Positions 54,017-64,000 of a stretch of 64,000 bases of DNA are shown here, in pieces; positions within the stretch are counted from its first letter, which is position 1; every line of letters starts with the position of its first letter. The notes beneath the pieces are model-generated. The model was not told the DNA's origin. It made no database searches and saw only the letters and a program-made list of their open reading frames with translations. The DNA comes from Adiantum capillus-veneris (taxonomy: Eukaryota > Streptophyta > Polypodiopsida > Polypodiales > Pteridaceae), in the NCBI GenBank assembly GCA_014529385.2, contig CM043948.1, positions 75,040,791-75,104,790 of the forward strand. The letters run 5' to 3'. The translations under genes were made by a program, and so were the position numbers.

Positions 54017-56510
54017 AACCCTACCACAGAAAAGGGACAAAGCCATTACAAGAGGGGCAAACTAGGATCCTCCTTCCCTTTCCATAGCTACTAGGTGGTC
54101 CCTCTTCCTATTGGTGCAGCCTCAAGCCTTTCTTGAGCCAAAGGGCCCTCTCAAAGTCCAAATATATTCTAATGACATAGCCTTGGGAGTATCTTGCTCC
54201 CTAATCTCAACTTGATTCTCTAATCTCAAGGCTGCATTATTTATAAAAATATTTAACATCATGGAGTTGGTCAAAAATCTTAAGGCCACCTAAGAGGAAA
54301 CACACACTCCGAAAAGCACGCTAAACAAAATCGAGTGTTTAGACGCTCAAAATAAAAATCGAGATAGTCTCTACCAATAGCAAAAATCTGGAATCAAGTC
54401 GCATTTATACAAGTGAAGAACGCCCGCACAACATTTTTTATGTGTATAAAAAATGAGTGTAAATAGGAAACCAGAATGGGGGGCATTTAGAGCCATTGTG
54501 CCAACAAAGCTTGAACCCAAGATCTAATGGCCACGATTGCAAGTTGGCTACATTGTCCACCCCAACTCTCACCCATTTGTGTCACAATGGGTCCGCAAGT
54601 GCACAAAAAAACTGGCCCCGGCAGTCCTCCTAAAGGGGGGTGGTTTTTTATTGGCCCCTTTACCCTATAGAGACATATATCTAATGAGAGCATCCCTTGT
54701 ATTGATCATGCTAGACCCAGTTATAAAACTGCTCGTAGCTTTGGGCACTGAACCTTAGTGTGCCCCAGTTCATTGCACCTAAGAAAAACTTTTCCTTTTC
54801 TTAATTTTATCGTTGCTCCCTTAGGGTCTTTGCTTGACTTTACAGCTCTCAAGATGGGTGTCACTTACTTTAACTATCTCCCATTAACACTAGCATCTCC
54901 CAAGGTCACATATATTTTGTTTTGAAACATTTTGAACTACATCCAAATAGTGGGGCCAGTCGTCAAGCTCATCCACCATTTGTATGGGTTACCGATCGAA
55001 AATATTTCAGAGATCCTCTCGCAGCGCCTGCATGAGCTTCTCTCTCTCTTAAAATCTCCTTCTTCTTCTCTCTCTTACATGCCTAACCACCTTTGAAAGT
55101 TGTTGGAAGCTACACAAGTGTAACTATATTGAAAACATACTAAGTACATCCTTTTTTTTTCCTCTTTCTCCTAACCATTAAAAATGGGAACCTCGAATTC
55201 CTTGAGTGAACTTGACATTGTCCTTGCAAACTAGATAGATTCTCTATGACTTGTGTCCCAACCATGAATGAATCTACGTTGATGCAACCAAGTCTGGTTG
55301 ATATACAAAAAGGGATAGAGTAGAGTCTTGCAATCATGTTCACTAGATATGAAAAATCCCAATTGGTGTAAGATTGGGAGAACGAAAGGAGTTTTTGAAG
55401 GCAATTTTAATGTCTTTGGTGCTTATTAGATATTATGGTTGCAAAGATCCTAACACAAGTTGTAAGCTTCAAAAGTTGTAGTATTACGCACAATCTTTGA
55501 GGTGTGCTTTATGGCTTGTCAATTGGATGCATGATCAGAAAGTTACACGACCTAGAAAGCAGAACGTAGAACATAGGCTTTTTAGAAGAGACATCCGGTG
55601 TTTTGTGCCCTCGATGGGATGGATCATGGATCATGGAAAGTCTGGTTTGTGGATAGAGAATTAGGTTTTGAGCCCATGGAAATGTCTAAAATCAAGGCTT
55701 TACTGTAACTCTTGAAAAAGCTTTATATGCACAAAGTTTTGGCCATTTGAAGTTTGGTCAAGAAAACGTTTTTTTTTTAAGGTTTTTGAAGAGAGGCCAT
55801 GTGGCAATAGAATGGGGCCTATGATGAGCTTTATATATTACTTGGTGGACATATTATGACCGTCACAAATGGGAGCCCCTCTTGGGCAGCTGCTTGAGAC
55901 GATGGTTGTGGTAGTCCGTTTTCATGGTGTGTGTAGGTGTTGCGTGCACTTGTTGTGGCATTGCGAACCCTTGGTAGTTTCTGTTGGTGCCACTTTTGAC
56001 ACTGTCGTTGGTGGCTGGTGATGTTGGGACTCTAATTGTGCGCTATTGTCCCATGGCTAGCCGTCTATTGTGCAAAAAAAAGTAAATTAGAGAAAATATT
56101 TTTATTGAAACTGGGGGTGGTTCCAACTCACAGTGCGGAGACAACAACCCTTACTAAAGGTGTGACTCACAATGCGGTGGCTCCCTTAACCAACTATATA
56201 AAGAGGTCATTACCTCCGAAGGAGTGGTCAAAATCTAAAGAGGAGAAGTTGGCTAAAAAGCAACGGTTGGACATCATGTGACCTAAAAAAGAAAAAAATC
56301 CTTTTTAAAATTATTTTCTACACAAAAATTGTGAAAATTAGCATATAGAGTTAATGGACTCCATATGATTGTTCATACACTAAACATGGTACAATATACA
56401 CAGGAGGTTCTTCTGTTTGTTTCTTCTTCATCGTCTCTATCTCATCTTTGTTCTTCTATATGAGCATGTGCTACAAGGTGTGTGCACTCGTCTGTATGTG
56501 TGTGGGTGTG
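54017..56510. other. Long stretch with no supported gene
   Basis: No frame has a recognisable domain. The + frame 56036-56281 (ending SLPPKEWSKSKEEKLAKKQR) is charged and might be a fragment of a transposase or gag, but nothing confirms it. The stretch 54600-54660 has short T and G runs. Confidence 0.4.
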
Positions 56511-56517
56511 GGTGTGT

Positions 56518-56518
<1 letters not shown>

Positions 56519-56578
<60 letters not shown>
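56519..56578. repeat. Compound (GT)n(GA)n microsatellite
   Basis: About 14 GT units pass directly into about 15 GA units. Frames through it are artefacts. Confidence 0.9.
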
Positions 56579-56581
<3 letters not shown>

Positions 56582-56837
56582 TGGTGTATCTGTGTGTCAA
56601 GCAAGTAGAGAAAGTTTTTGTTGCTAGTGAGAACGAAATCAAGTGGATTGGGGTGTTGTGCATATCATGAGCTATAGATAGCCCGTGATATATCATGGAC
56701 TATAGCTAGCCATTTTTGTGTGTTTTGGGTCGTGCTCTTCTTCTCCCTCTCCAACGTCACTCGTGTTGCTGCGTAATATGAAATCCACCTCTATGACTAT
56801 CAAAATGCTCAAACCGAGTGGGCAGTGTAATGGTTAT

Positions 56838-57375
56838 TGTTGGAAATATCATTGTTGCAGGAATGCACACAAAGATGGAGAAGATGAAGGTGAAGCTAAA
56901 GAGCACACAACATAGGAAGTAGGATTATAGAGTGTGCTAATACAAACATAAGGGACTACCCCAAAATGATGGGCATGTTTACAAGATAGGGGGGGGAAAT
57001 CCTAGTGAGGGAAAAAAGTACCTGTGCAGCTCTAAGTGGGTTCACAAACGTCATTATCATTATATGGTAACACAATCCCCTAGGAGTGATGTCGTGAACA
57101 TAAGTTGGCACTTATGTATAGGCCAGTGACAGACCATATGTGATCAGTCCATGAAGGGAAGCAAGCCAAAAGCTATACAAAGACCTTCAAACTTCTCATA
57201 AGGTAGAGCCTTTCGGAAAAGATCAGGAAGGTTTTTGTATGTGGACCACAAGCCAAGTTGACCTCTCTTACAAAGAGTCCCTCCTTGATATAATGATAAT
57301 TCACCTTGATGTGCTTTGTGCAAGCATGGAACACAGGGTTCCTCTATGATGACGTCAAGGCCGTAGTGGTTCGGA
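56838..57375 (-). mobile_element. Copia fragment, minus strand: RNase H end plus 3' LTR
   Basis: On the minus strand, positions 57340-57240 read RNPVFHACTKHIKVNYHYIK then LFVREVNLA, the C-terminus of copia RNase H (usual NPVFHxRTKHIxxxYHF). Downstream, about 57075-56838 is LTR sequence, ending TTTCCAACA, related in reverse to 58960-59180. Between them the frame is broken. The LTR start is not resolved. Confidence 0.75.
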
Positions 57376-57714
57376 CCATATGGGTGAAGACAAAAAAGGT
57401 GAGAATTACAAGAGAAAAAAAGAATGGAAAAGAGGAAGTAACAGAGGGTAGAGACAAGGGTGGGAGGTGGTCAAAGAAACCACACTTACAAAGAGAGAAA
57501 AGCTACTAAAAAATCCTAAAGCGACAACAATATAAAAAAGCATGAAAGACAATGTCAAGTAGTGGGCATCGCGAGGCCAAGAGGGAGAGACAATCCTCCC
57601 ATGAGATGCATTAGATGTAGTGCTGGCCTCTTTGTTCAACAAAGTTTAAGAAGGTAATTGTGGATCATATGGATAGCTCACGCACATGCGTAGTGACCTA
57701 GTTTATGTGGCAAC
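57376..57714. other. Spacer, no gene seen
   Basis: A purine-rich + strand stretch at 57395-57480 gives a Lys/Glu-rich frame with no domain. Confidence 0.4.
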
Positions 57715-58160
57715 CTTCTAGGTAGACTTTTTGGCACGATTTGTGATTGTAGAGTCACAACATTCATAGATGATAGGAAAACACACAGTTTATGTGGCAA
57801 CCTGCTATGTAGACTTTTTGGCACAATTTGTGATCCTAGCGTCACAACATTCATAGTTGATAGGGAAACACACAAATTTTTGAAGCTACCAAAGACTCCT
57901 TGTGATCATCAGCATACTGTAGGGTTAGGGAATGAACAAAGCAGTGTGGAACACTTATTTTGTTTGAAGGGTTTTGGGAGTTGGGTAGACTTTTGGCACA
58001 ATTTGTGATTGTAGAGTCACAACATTCATAGATGATAGGAAACCACACGACTTTTTTAATCTACAAGAGACTCCTTGTGACCATGAGCATACCATAGGGT
58101 TAGGGAATGGTTATAGCAAAGCAATGTGGAACACTTTTCTTTTTGGAAGGGTTGTGGGAG
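57715..58160. repeat. Tandem and dispersed repeats, units about 65-175 bases
   Basis: The unit gtagactttttggcacaattt ... gagtcacaacattcatagatg occurs three times (57719, 57812, 57986). A second unit, ctccttgtgaycatsagcat ... gggttagggaatg, occurs at 57896 and 58070. The last two units of each make a 175-base tandem pair. Confidence 0.8.
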
Positions 58161-58689
58161 TCTCACTAGCCATGTAGGAGTACCAAGCTAGTCTTCACTG
58201 TGAAGTCATGCAGCTAGCTAGAGTAGACATATATCTGGGTAGGGAGTGGTTGTTTAGTCTATGTCCATCTTTGGTTTGTAGCTATTTACACAATACGCTA
58301 TAGTTTGATCATGAAGGAAGTTATAGAATTTCACAAAGATTGTAATGTCTCCGTAGCCCCACTTTTCTAAGTTATGTCGAGCATTTGACAACGAGCATTT
58401 GACAAATGAAACACTCATCACATATATGCTTGTTACCTTATCTCTGATACAGTTTTTGTAGATGAAACTTGTCTGAATGGTGTTTTTGTAACTAAAGCAA
58501 AGGGTAAAAATACCTTGGATGAGATCCGTGTTTTGAGAATCCTATTTAGTCAACATGCAAATTAAACAAGAAACTATCCAAGGCAACAAACGTGGATAAA
58601 AAGTTAAAGCATGAAACTACTTTAAAGCAATTGTTGAATGAATTTCGGAATTCATTTCCTAAATTGTTTGCCACCCTCTTACAAGGTGG

Positions 58690-58950
58690 ACCATAGCATT
58701 GAGGTGCAATCAGGGTAAGCAAGTTTACTTATCACTTGAGCCACTTTGAAGTACACAAAGTGGAGTGACATTTGGCCACACTTATGTGGTTTATACAACC
58801 CAATTCTTCACATGGGCATCACTCATTCTTTTGATAAAGAAGAAAGACGGATCCATTGTAGATGTTCATGGACTATAGGGGTCTTAACCAAATGATGATG
58901 ATTGCGACCAATTTGCTTGCCACTCATAAACATTGTCACCTCTCCTAAAG
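58690..58950 (+). pseudogene. Ty3 reverse transcriptase relic
   Basis: In + frames one reads KVDHSIEVQSG, then, after a shift, LILLIKKKDGSIVDV and a broken copy of the DYRxLN motif. This is the start of a Ty3-type RT (VDHxIxxxPG ... KKDGSxRxCVDYRxLN). Only about 90 codons remain. Confidence 0.6.
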
Positions 58951-58959
58951 TGTTACCAT

Positions 58960-59190
58960 ATAAATGTGGTAGTGATTTGTGTGAACACACTTAGGACGCC
59001 GGGGCATTTTTTTTCCCTCACTAGGAGGTTTTTTCCCCTATGCATTGTATATACGCCCATCACTCTAGAGCTAACTAATCTTTTCATTGCACACTAAGTA
59101 ATACACTCCATGTTGTGTGCCTTGAGCTTCCTTCATCTTCTCCAAGATGTGTGTGTTTTCTTGCAACCCTAATTCCAACAATTGGTATCA
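58960..59190 (+). repeat. Copia LTR, plus strand, with primer site
   Basis: The stretch ends aattccaaca at 59180 and is followed by TGGTATCA (59183-59190), the beginning of a tRNA-iMet primer site. It shares with the minus-strand LTR at 56838-57075 the strings tttttccctcactagga and cttcatcttctcca. The LTR start is not resolved. Confidence 0.7.
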
Positions 59191-60185
59191 TGGCAGGTTG
59201 CCTCCTCCCAGGCTTAGTCGCCAACAGCTCTAGCACACGCCTGCTCACTTTCTTCGATTTCTATGAGCTTTGGGGAGCGTTTGCAAGTCGAAATTTTTTT
59301 TGGGAAAGTAAAGGAGCTTGGTCTGCTCATAATTTTGATTTGGGCTCATTTTGGCCTCGGTTTCCACTACATGCAGTATTGCACATGCTATTTCATCATT
59401 TTGTGCAGAAATTTTGTCAGTGCCGTCTTTTGCATAACAGGTCCCTTACGGTCTTCTACGGTTTGTGTTATATAGCACGTGTTGTTTGCGCTTTCCTTCT
59501 CCTCTTTTTGGGTGGTTTTCACATCAGGTGCAACATTTATCATGGCTGACAACAACACAGATGTGTTCAAGATGTTTGCTCATGAGGACAGATTGGATGG
59601 GGACAATTACCCTATGTGGGCTTATATGATGCAACATGTTCTTGTGTCAAAGGGCGTTTGGAACATTGTGGAGGGCATTGATGTACGTCTTGGTTCTGAG
59701 GATACAGACGATGTTGAGGGTGTTGCAGGTCTTGCTGTCTGCAAGGATTGCTACTGTAAGAGCTGTTTTGCCTACCATTGAGCAAGCTCATTGGGCTGTA
59801 AAAGATGCGCACACTCATGCATTGATTGCGTTGTCTATGAAGCGCACTATTACTCCCCACATTCGTTCAGTGAAATCTGCACAACATGCAAAAATTATGC
59901 AAGTCGCAATGAGGCAAAAATTGCATTGCTGCGTAAATAGCTGGAGTCAAAAATTATGCATGAGGAAGATGATATGGACACTTTCCTTGCTGGTGTTAAG
60001 GATACCAATGAGCAACTTATTTTTGTAGGTGAAGTCATTTCAGACAGTTCCATTGTGCAGAATGTTCTTCATGCCTTGACAGATTCTTACCAGACTTTTG
60101 CTAGTACTTGAAGACTTCCGACCCAAGGAAATCCTGAAGTTGTCAAGTTTGATGCATTGTGCACATTGCTATTGCAAGAGTAACT
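59191..60185 (+). pseudogene. Copia gag (UBN2 type), frameshifted
   Basis: After a 350-base leader an ATG at 59541 opens MADNNTDVFKMFAHEDRLDG, then DNYPMWAYMMQHVLVSKGVW, the classic start of copia gag. The frame breaks near 59720, and later parts appear in other frames: KQLESKIMHEEDDMDTFLAG, EQLIFVGEVISDSSIVQNVL, HALTDSYQTFAS and the end FDALCTLLLQE near 60182. A TGA follows the YQTFAST text. Nothing of copia pol is seen downstream. Confidence 0.85.
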
Positions 60186-62464
60186 TTCTAGAAAAAAACA
60201 AGACTAGACATCGTGAACTCAAGCTTCAATGCTCTCGCAATTTCTGAGCGTTTGTGGTCGACGTTCTATTTTAGAAAGCAAGCACACGAGCAAAAGCACT
60301 CTCAAAATTGTGTGTCTTTTCTAGTAGCCATCACACTTTGATGACTTCACGAGCAAGATGAGAAATCTAGGATCATCCTCTCGCCTTTTGAAAGCCAACG
60401 GAGCTCTTAAAAGGTCCATCATAGCAATAATTCAAAAGTACACTTTTGGTTTTTTGATTGCACTCTACTTCTATCAATCTTCATCTGTACTTTTTCATGT
60501 TCTCTAAATTACTTATATTTATCTACATATAATTTTATTTATTCTCATGAAGTTGAATAACTCAATAAGAGATGGAACACAAATACTCAATCAGTTGATT
60601 GAAGGGGTTGTTTGATAACCAATCTTGTGTCAAAGTGCAATCTATGTTTCATGTATTTTAGTTGTTTCTCGCATGTTTGATGCTTACTCTTACTGTAGTA
60701 GCACTAATCTGTCGATTTTATTGTGATTAATGAAATTCAAATCATGTTGAGAGTGCTTAAAAAAGATCAGGAAGATAACAATGGTATCAAAGCCTTGGAA
60801 CGCTTTGAACGGTTTGTAGAAGCAAAAAAGAGCACTCTCTCTCTCTTTTGAGTACATTAACTTAATTATAAGCTTTCTCTTTTCAAGGCTATCAATCATA
60901 ACTATATGTAAGCGAGTCGATGAAGCGACTGAAGAAAAGAAGTAAAACAATACGTGCATCAAGTATTTACGTAAAAAATTATCAAAATCTTAGCCACAAA
61001 TTGCTAAGAATTCAACTTCCAACCTGCCCAAAGGCTCCAATAATCTTTACAAGGCAAAAAATGCTCTCCAAATACTTCAATCACTTCTTTCTACCGTTGG
61101 ATTGCTTAAAGGTTGTGGATACTCACTTGAGGTTTCCTTAGATTTTACCTACTCATTCACTAAGTGACGATTTCATTTTGTTTCTTTTTTGTTTCTTTCA
61201 ATTGATGTTCTTTTTAAAGAGCTTGAATTTAAGTGCAAGGTTTGTAGACTCCTTGAACATGAGTGTAAGACTTGCAATTTCTTTTTTATTTTCTTCAAAT
61301 TGATGTTCTTTTTCGAGAGCTTGAATTTAAGTGCAAGGTTTGTAGTCTCCTTGAACATGAGTGTAAGACTTGCACTCCTTGAACAACCACTAGAGAAGTT
61401 ACAACAACAAAACTCTCATAGATGCAATCATGAAAATGTTAAAGAGGACGAAGAACACAAATGAATTATCAAAGTGATTAAGCATACTTTAGATGCTCAA
61501 GCTAAGAGGAAAGAAAGTAAAAATTCTTGGACTTTTATTTTTACAAAGTCGGATGGAAAAAGAATACTCGCATGCTTTTGTCCCGGTTATATTCTTTGGG
61601 TGATTACATTCAAGGAGAAAAGTATAGTGAACGAAATAAAATCAAGTGTGTCCTACGAATGAAATAATTGAATGGACATGGAATAAATTCCAAGGATAGT
61701 AAAGACATGCTTTCTCCCTTTTCAATATATAGAAAAAGTTAGACATACATGGGGTACTCTTCAATACAAGAAATATGAAAATGTTACATATTGCACAGAT
61801 AGATTTTAAAAATTTCTTTTTGCTCTTCAAAATGCAAAAAAAAATATCATTGGTCTACCTTTAAACGAAAGGATATAGCAGTTCTACTTTGCATACTAAA
61901 GTGAGCAAGTTTTGTCCACATACTCTGAAGCAAACTATTTCCTTAGCTCATGATGTTGAAGTTACTAAACAGAGAGATCCAAACGAAATAAAAGAAGAGA
62001 GCTTAAATTTTTTGCCATGACATGTGGATACCACTACTTCACAACCAAGGACATCTAATGGGAACCCTATTCTTCCACAATCAATCTCCAAACAACTTAA
62101 ATAGAAATGATTTTGGTCAAAGAAAGGTAAACAATCAAATCTTCACATGATTTTTTTTTCAAGCCACATAACAAAGCTCATCAATTTCATAACAACAACG
62201 ATAATCGACAAAAGAATAACAGCAAACCTAACTCAAAGATTGTTGTTATTTCCCTTGAGAATTATCCAAATTATGGAGCAACCTTAAGTATTTCATGTGT
62301 ATTGACCTCACACTTCTTGCACTGTTTTAACTTCGTCATTTTAGTAAGCCTGTTCACCACTGCTCAAACCAAATCATTTTCTCGTTTGTTTTAGGCAATC
62401 ATGTGAAAAATCCATGACACTGCTAATGACTTTGACGATGGCCATCATGATCAACAAGGTAAAG
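60186..62464. other. AT-rich stretch, no gene; one tandem duplication
   Basis: At 61203-61277 and 61300-61374 a unit of about 97 bases (ttgatgttctttttaaagag ... catgagtgtaagacttgca) is repeated twice. Frames of up to 90 residues exist but show no domain. Part of this may be decayed copia pol. Confidence 0.5.
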
Positions 62465-62849
62465 TGTCATAAAAAATAATATCTAATTCTCCCAAATGAT
62501 TTTCTCATGTTAAAGTGGTCATTTAATATGGGGAAGTGCTAGGGGAGTAAAAGCTAGAATATTGGTAAGGCTGACAGACCAGTCTTTGCAGGGATCCAAA
62601 GGAGGAAAAATAGGGATCCAAAGGGGGACATTCTACAAAAGAGCAATATGCTTCAATGGGGCTTAAAAGACCTAAGGTTCAACTCCATTAAGACTTCCAT
62701 AGGCTAAGGTTCCTAATTTTAATTTAGTTGTCCAAAGGCCAAAGTAGGGGAAAATTGGATGGTCATGGGAAGACTAAAAATTCTTCCCACATCCCTAGGA
62801 AGGAGGGGGCAATCCCTAATAGTAGGGGATGAGAGAGAAACACACACAC
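62465..62849 (+). repeat. LTR fragment of the E2 family, opposite orientation
   Basis: It starts TGTCATAAAAAATAATATC and matches the reverse complement of 22477 down to about 22080, including gatccaaaggaggaaaaata and the (AC)n stretch. It is cut by the next element at 62850. Confidence 0.85.
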
Positions 62850-64000
62850 TGTTGGGGTATAAAGCCCAATGTGGTCGCCCAAGTAAGTGGGCGGGCCGCC
62901 AGGTATGTACACATATTCTTTTGTTAAAACCTAATAAGAACTCACTATGCTCTACACATTACAGTAGAGCGAGTTCACCATATCGTCGTGCTCTTCTTCT
63001 CGCACTCTCTCTCGCGTCTCACTTTCGCTCGTACTCCTTCAACTGGTATCAGAGCTCAGATCGAGGCTCGGGGCAGCATTTGCAGGTAGCCAGAGTCACC
63101 TGCTCAGATTGGAGTGAGATTCGACAGGCGAAGACACGGCCCCAAATATTGTGGGAAAGCCCTAAGGGCTCGGTGTTCTCAGAATTTCATTCTGAGGTCA
63201 TCTCGGCCACCGTTCGGCTTTGACAAAGTTTTGCGCATGCCATTTTCGACTACGTGGTCTCGGCGGGTGCAGATCGGACTCTGCAAATTTGGGGTTTCGA
63301 CCTACGACTGCAAGTGCTAAGAATATCTGCACTTCCAGAGTGCTGATTTGTGGCTACCTACACAACGAAGGATGGCTTACAGTTCTTGGAGGCGTGTCAC
63401 ATACGACACGGGCGCACCTACACACAGACTGTAGGCGACATCCACCAGCTCATCAGGTAGCTTGTGTTTGCTGCTTGATATTCCAGATTTCATCCTAACA
63501 TTGCAGGTACTTCCACATGGGATGTATTGTCATAGATGATGTATGTCTGTTGAGGGTTTGCTGGCTGTGAGTCACGCAGCAAACAACTGCCGCAGCGGTT
63601 ACAACATACAGTGGGAAATATGTGGATGTATGACTTTGTGGGAAGTCTATGTACTGTCAGATTTACTGCAGCCTTTGTTGAGGGTCGAGTGAGGTTTTAT
63701 TGAGCTCGGGGATTCTCGAATGTTGAGATCCTTTTGGTGATACAGGTCTTGGAGCGATCCCTTGAGCACCCTTAGATAGGCAGCTAGGATGTATTGACTG
63801 TGAGTTAGACATTTGGGATTGCATCTTTGCTTTACTGCCGTTGAGGCATTGTCGCAGTCTATGCTTACAGGACAGTGAGAGACAATACAGGTGCAGGACA
63901 GGTTTACCCACAGCTTACAGTGTTAGAGAGACAATGGTTTTTTGAGCTATTTTTTGGTCTGTTTTTGAGTACACCAGAGCCATTTTACAAAGGAGACTCT
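62850..64000 (+). mobile_element. E5: 5' end of a short-LTR retrotransposon, cut by the window
   Basis: A candidate LTR of only 192 bases (62850-63041) starts TGTTGGGGTATAAAGCCC and ends CCTTCA. Two bases on lies TGGTATCAGAGCTCAGA, a strong tRNA-iMet primer site (63044-63060). The rest of the window is leader-like, with no gag domain seen yet. The LTR size fits a TRIM or a short-LTR copia element. The second LTR is outside the window. Confidence 0.7.
63044..63060 (+). promoter_or_regulatory. E5 primer binding site, tRNA-iMet type
   Basis: TGGTATCAGAGCTC is the standard plant initiator tRNA-Met primer site, placed two bases after an LTR-like CA end. Confidence 0.88.

Noticed and set aside
55990-56281. 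Charged 81-residue frame as a transposase end
   Set aside because: Only the basic tail is suggestive; no DDE or dimerisation motif is visible.
61189-61464. Cys-rich plus frame (CKVCRLLEHECKTC) as a zinc-binding protein
   Set aside because: The Cys pattern comes from a two-unit tandem repeat, the second unit is in another frame, and there is no supporting context.

Overview
This window is eukaryotic, almost certainly from a land plant with a large repeat-rich genome. The evidence is a spliced Agenet/PHD-finger chromatin gene of a plant-specific type with GT-AG introns, Athila/Tat-like, chromodomain and copia LTR retrotransposons with plant-style tRNA-Asp-like and tRNA-iMet primer sites, a LINE, and many long CT/GA/GT microsatellites. 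The species cannot be fixed from sequence; a fern, lycophyte or gymnosperm would fit the density of old nested elements, but that is inference. Only one host gene is recognised; nearly everything else is mobile DNA in various states of decay.

Region by region. 1-6467: a LINE cluster on the + strand: a 3' fragment (1-720), a near full-length copy (721-6296: repeat-bearing 5' UTR, broken ORF1, endonuclease, reverse transcriptase, Cys/His C-terminus) and a third short tail (6297-6467). All three end in (CT)n rather than poly(A). 6583-8664: 5' part of a minus-strand gene for an Agenet + PHD chromatin reader related to the IDM1/ROS4-type PHD acyltransferases; its 3' half is not seen and would lie beyond the LINE cluster. 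8665-12633: intergenic DNA with a tRNA-derived SINE-like relic, small tandem repeats and a LINE relic with a zf-RVT domain.

12634-52183: one old Athila-like Ty3 element (E1, minus strand) stretched to about 39.5 kb by later insertions. Its LTRs are at 12634-13212 and 51577-52183, its integrase, RNase H, RT and protease at 16482-20878, and its gag at 31309-33614 and 49991-50397. Inside E1 sit E2, a chromodomain Ty3 element (20879-29190) accompanied by a tandem duplication of E1 protease plus E2 LTR (29209-31308), and E3 (33617-49990), which has about 2 kb LTRs, no polymerase of its own, and a reading frame with a hydrophobic membrane-like segment. E3 in turn is interrupted by E4 (38079-46753), a Tat-lineage element with two RNase H domains and 1.14 kb LTRs.

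52184-64000: degenerate DNA with tandem repeats and homopolymer runs, two fragments of one copia family in opposite orientation (56838-57375 and 58960-60185), a Ty3 RT relic, a plus-strand LTR of the E2 family (62465-62849), and inserted into its (AC)n tract the 5' end of a short-LTR element (62850 to window end).

The elements do not form a functional pathway; the story is layered insertion. Order inferred from interruption: LINE relic, then E1, then E2 and E3, then E4 inside E3. Most element reading frames carry stops or frameshifts; E4 keeps the longest frames and is probably the youngest. Frame boundaries given below are open-frame limits; many begin at non-ATG codons because the true start is upstream of a mutation.
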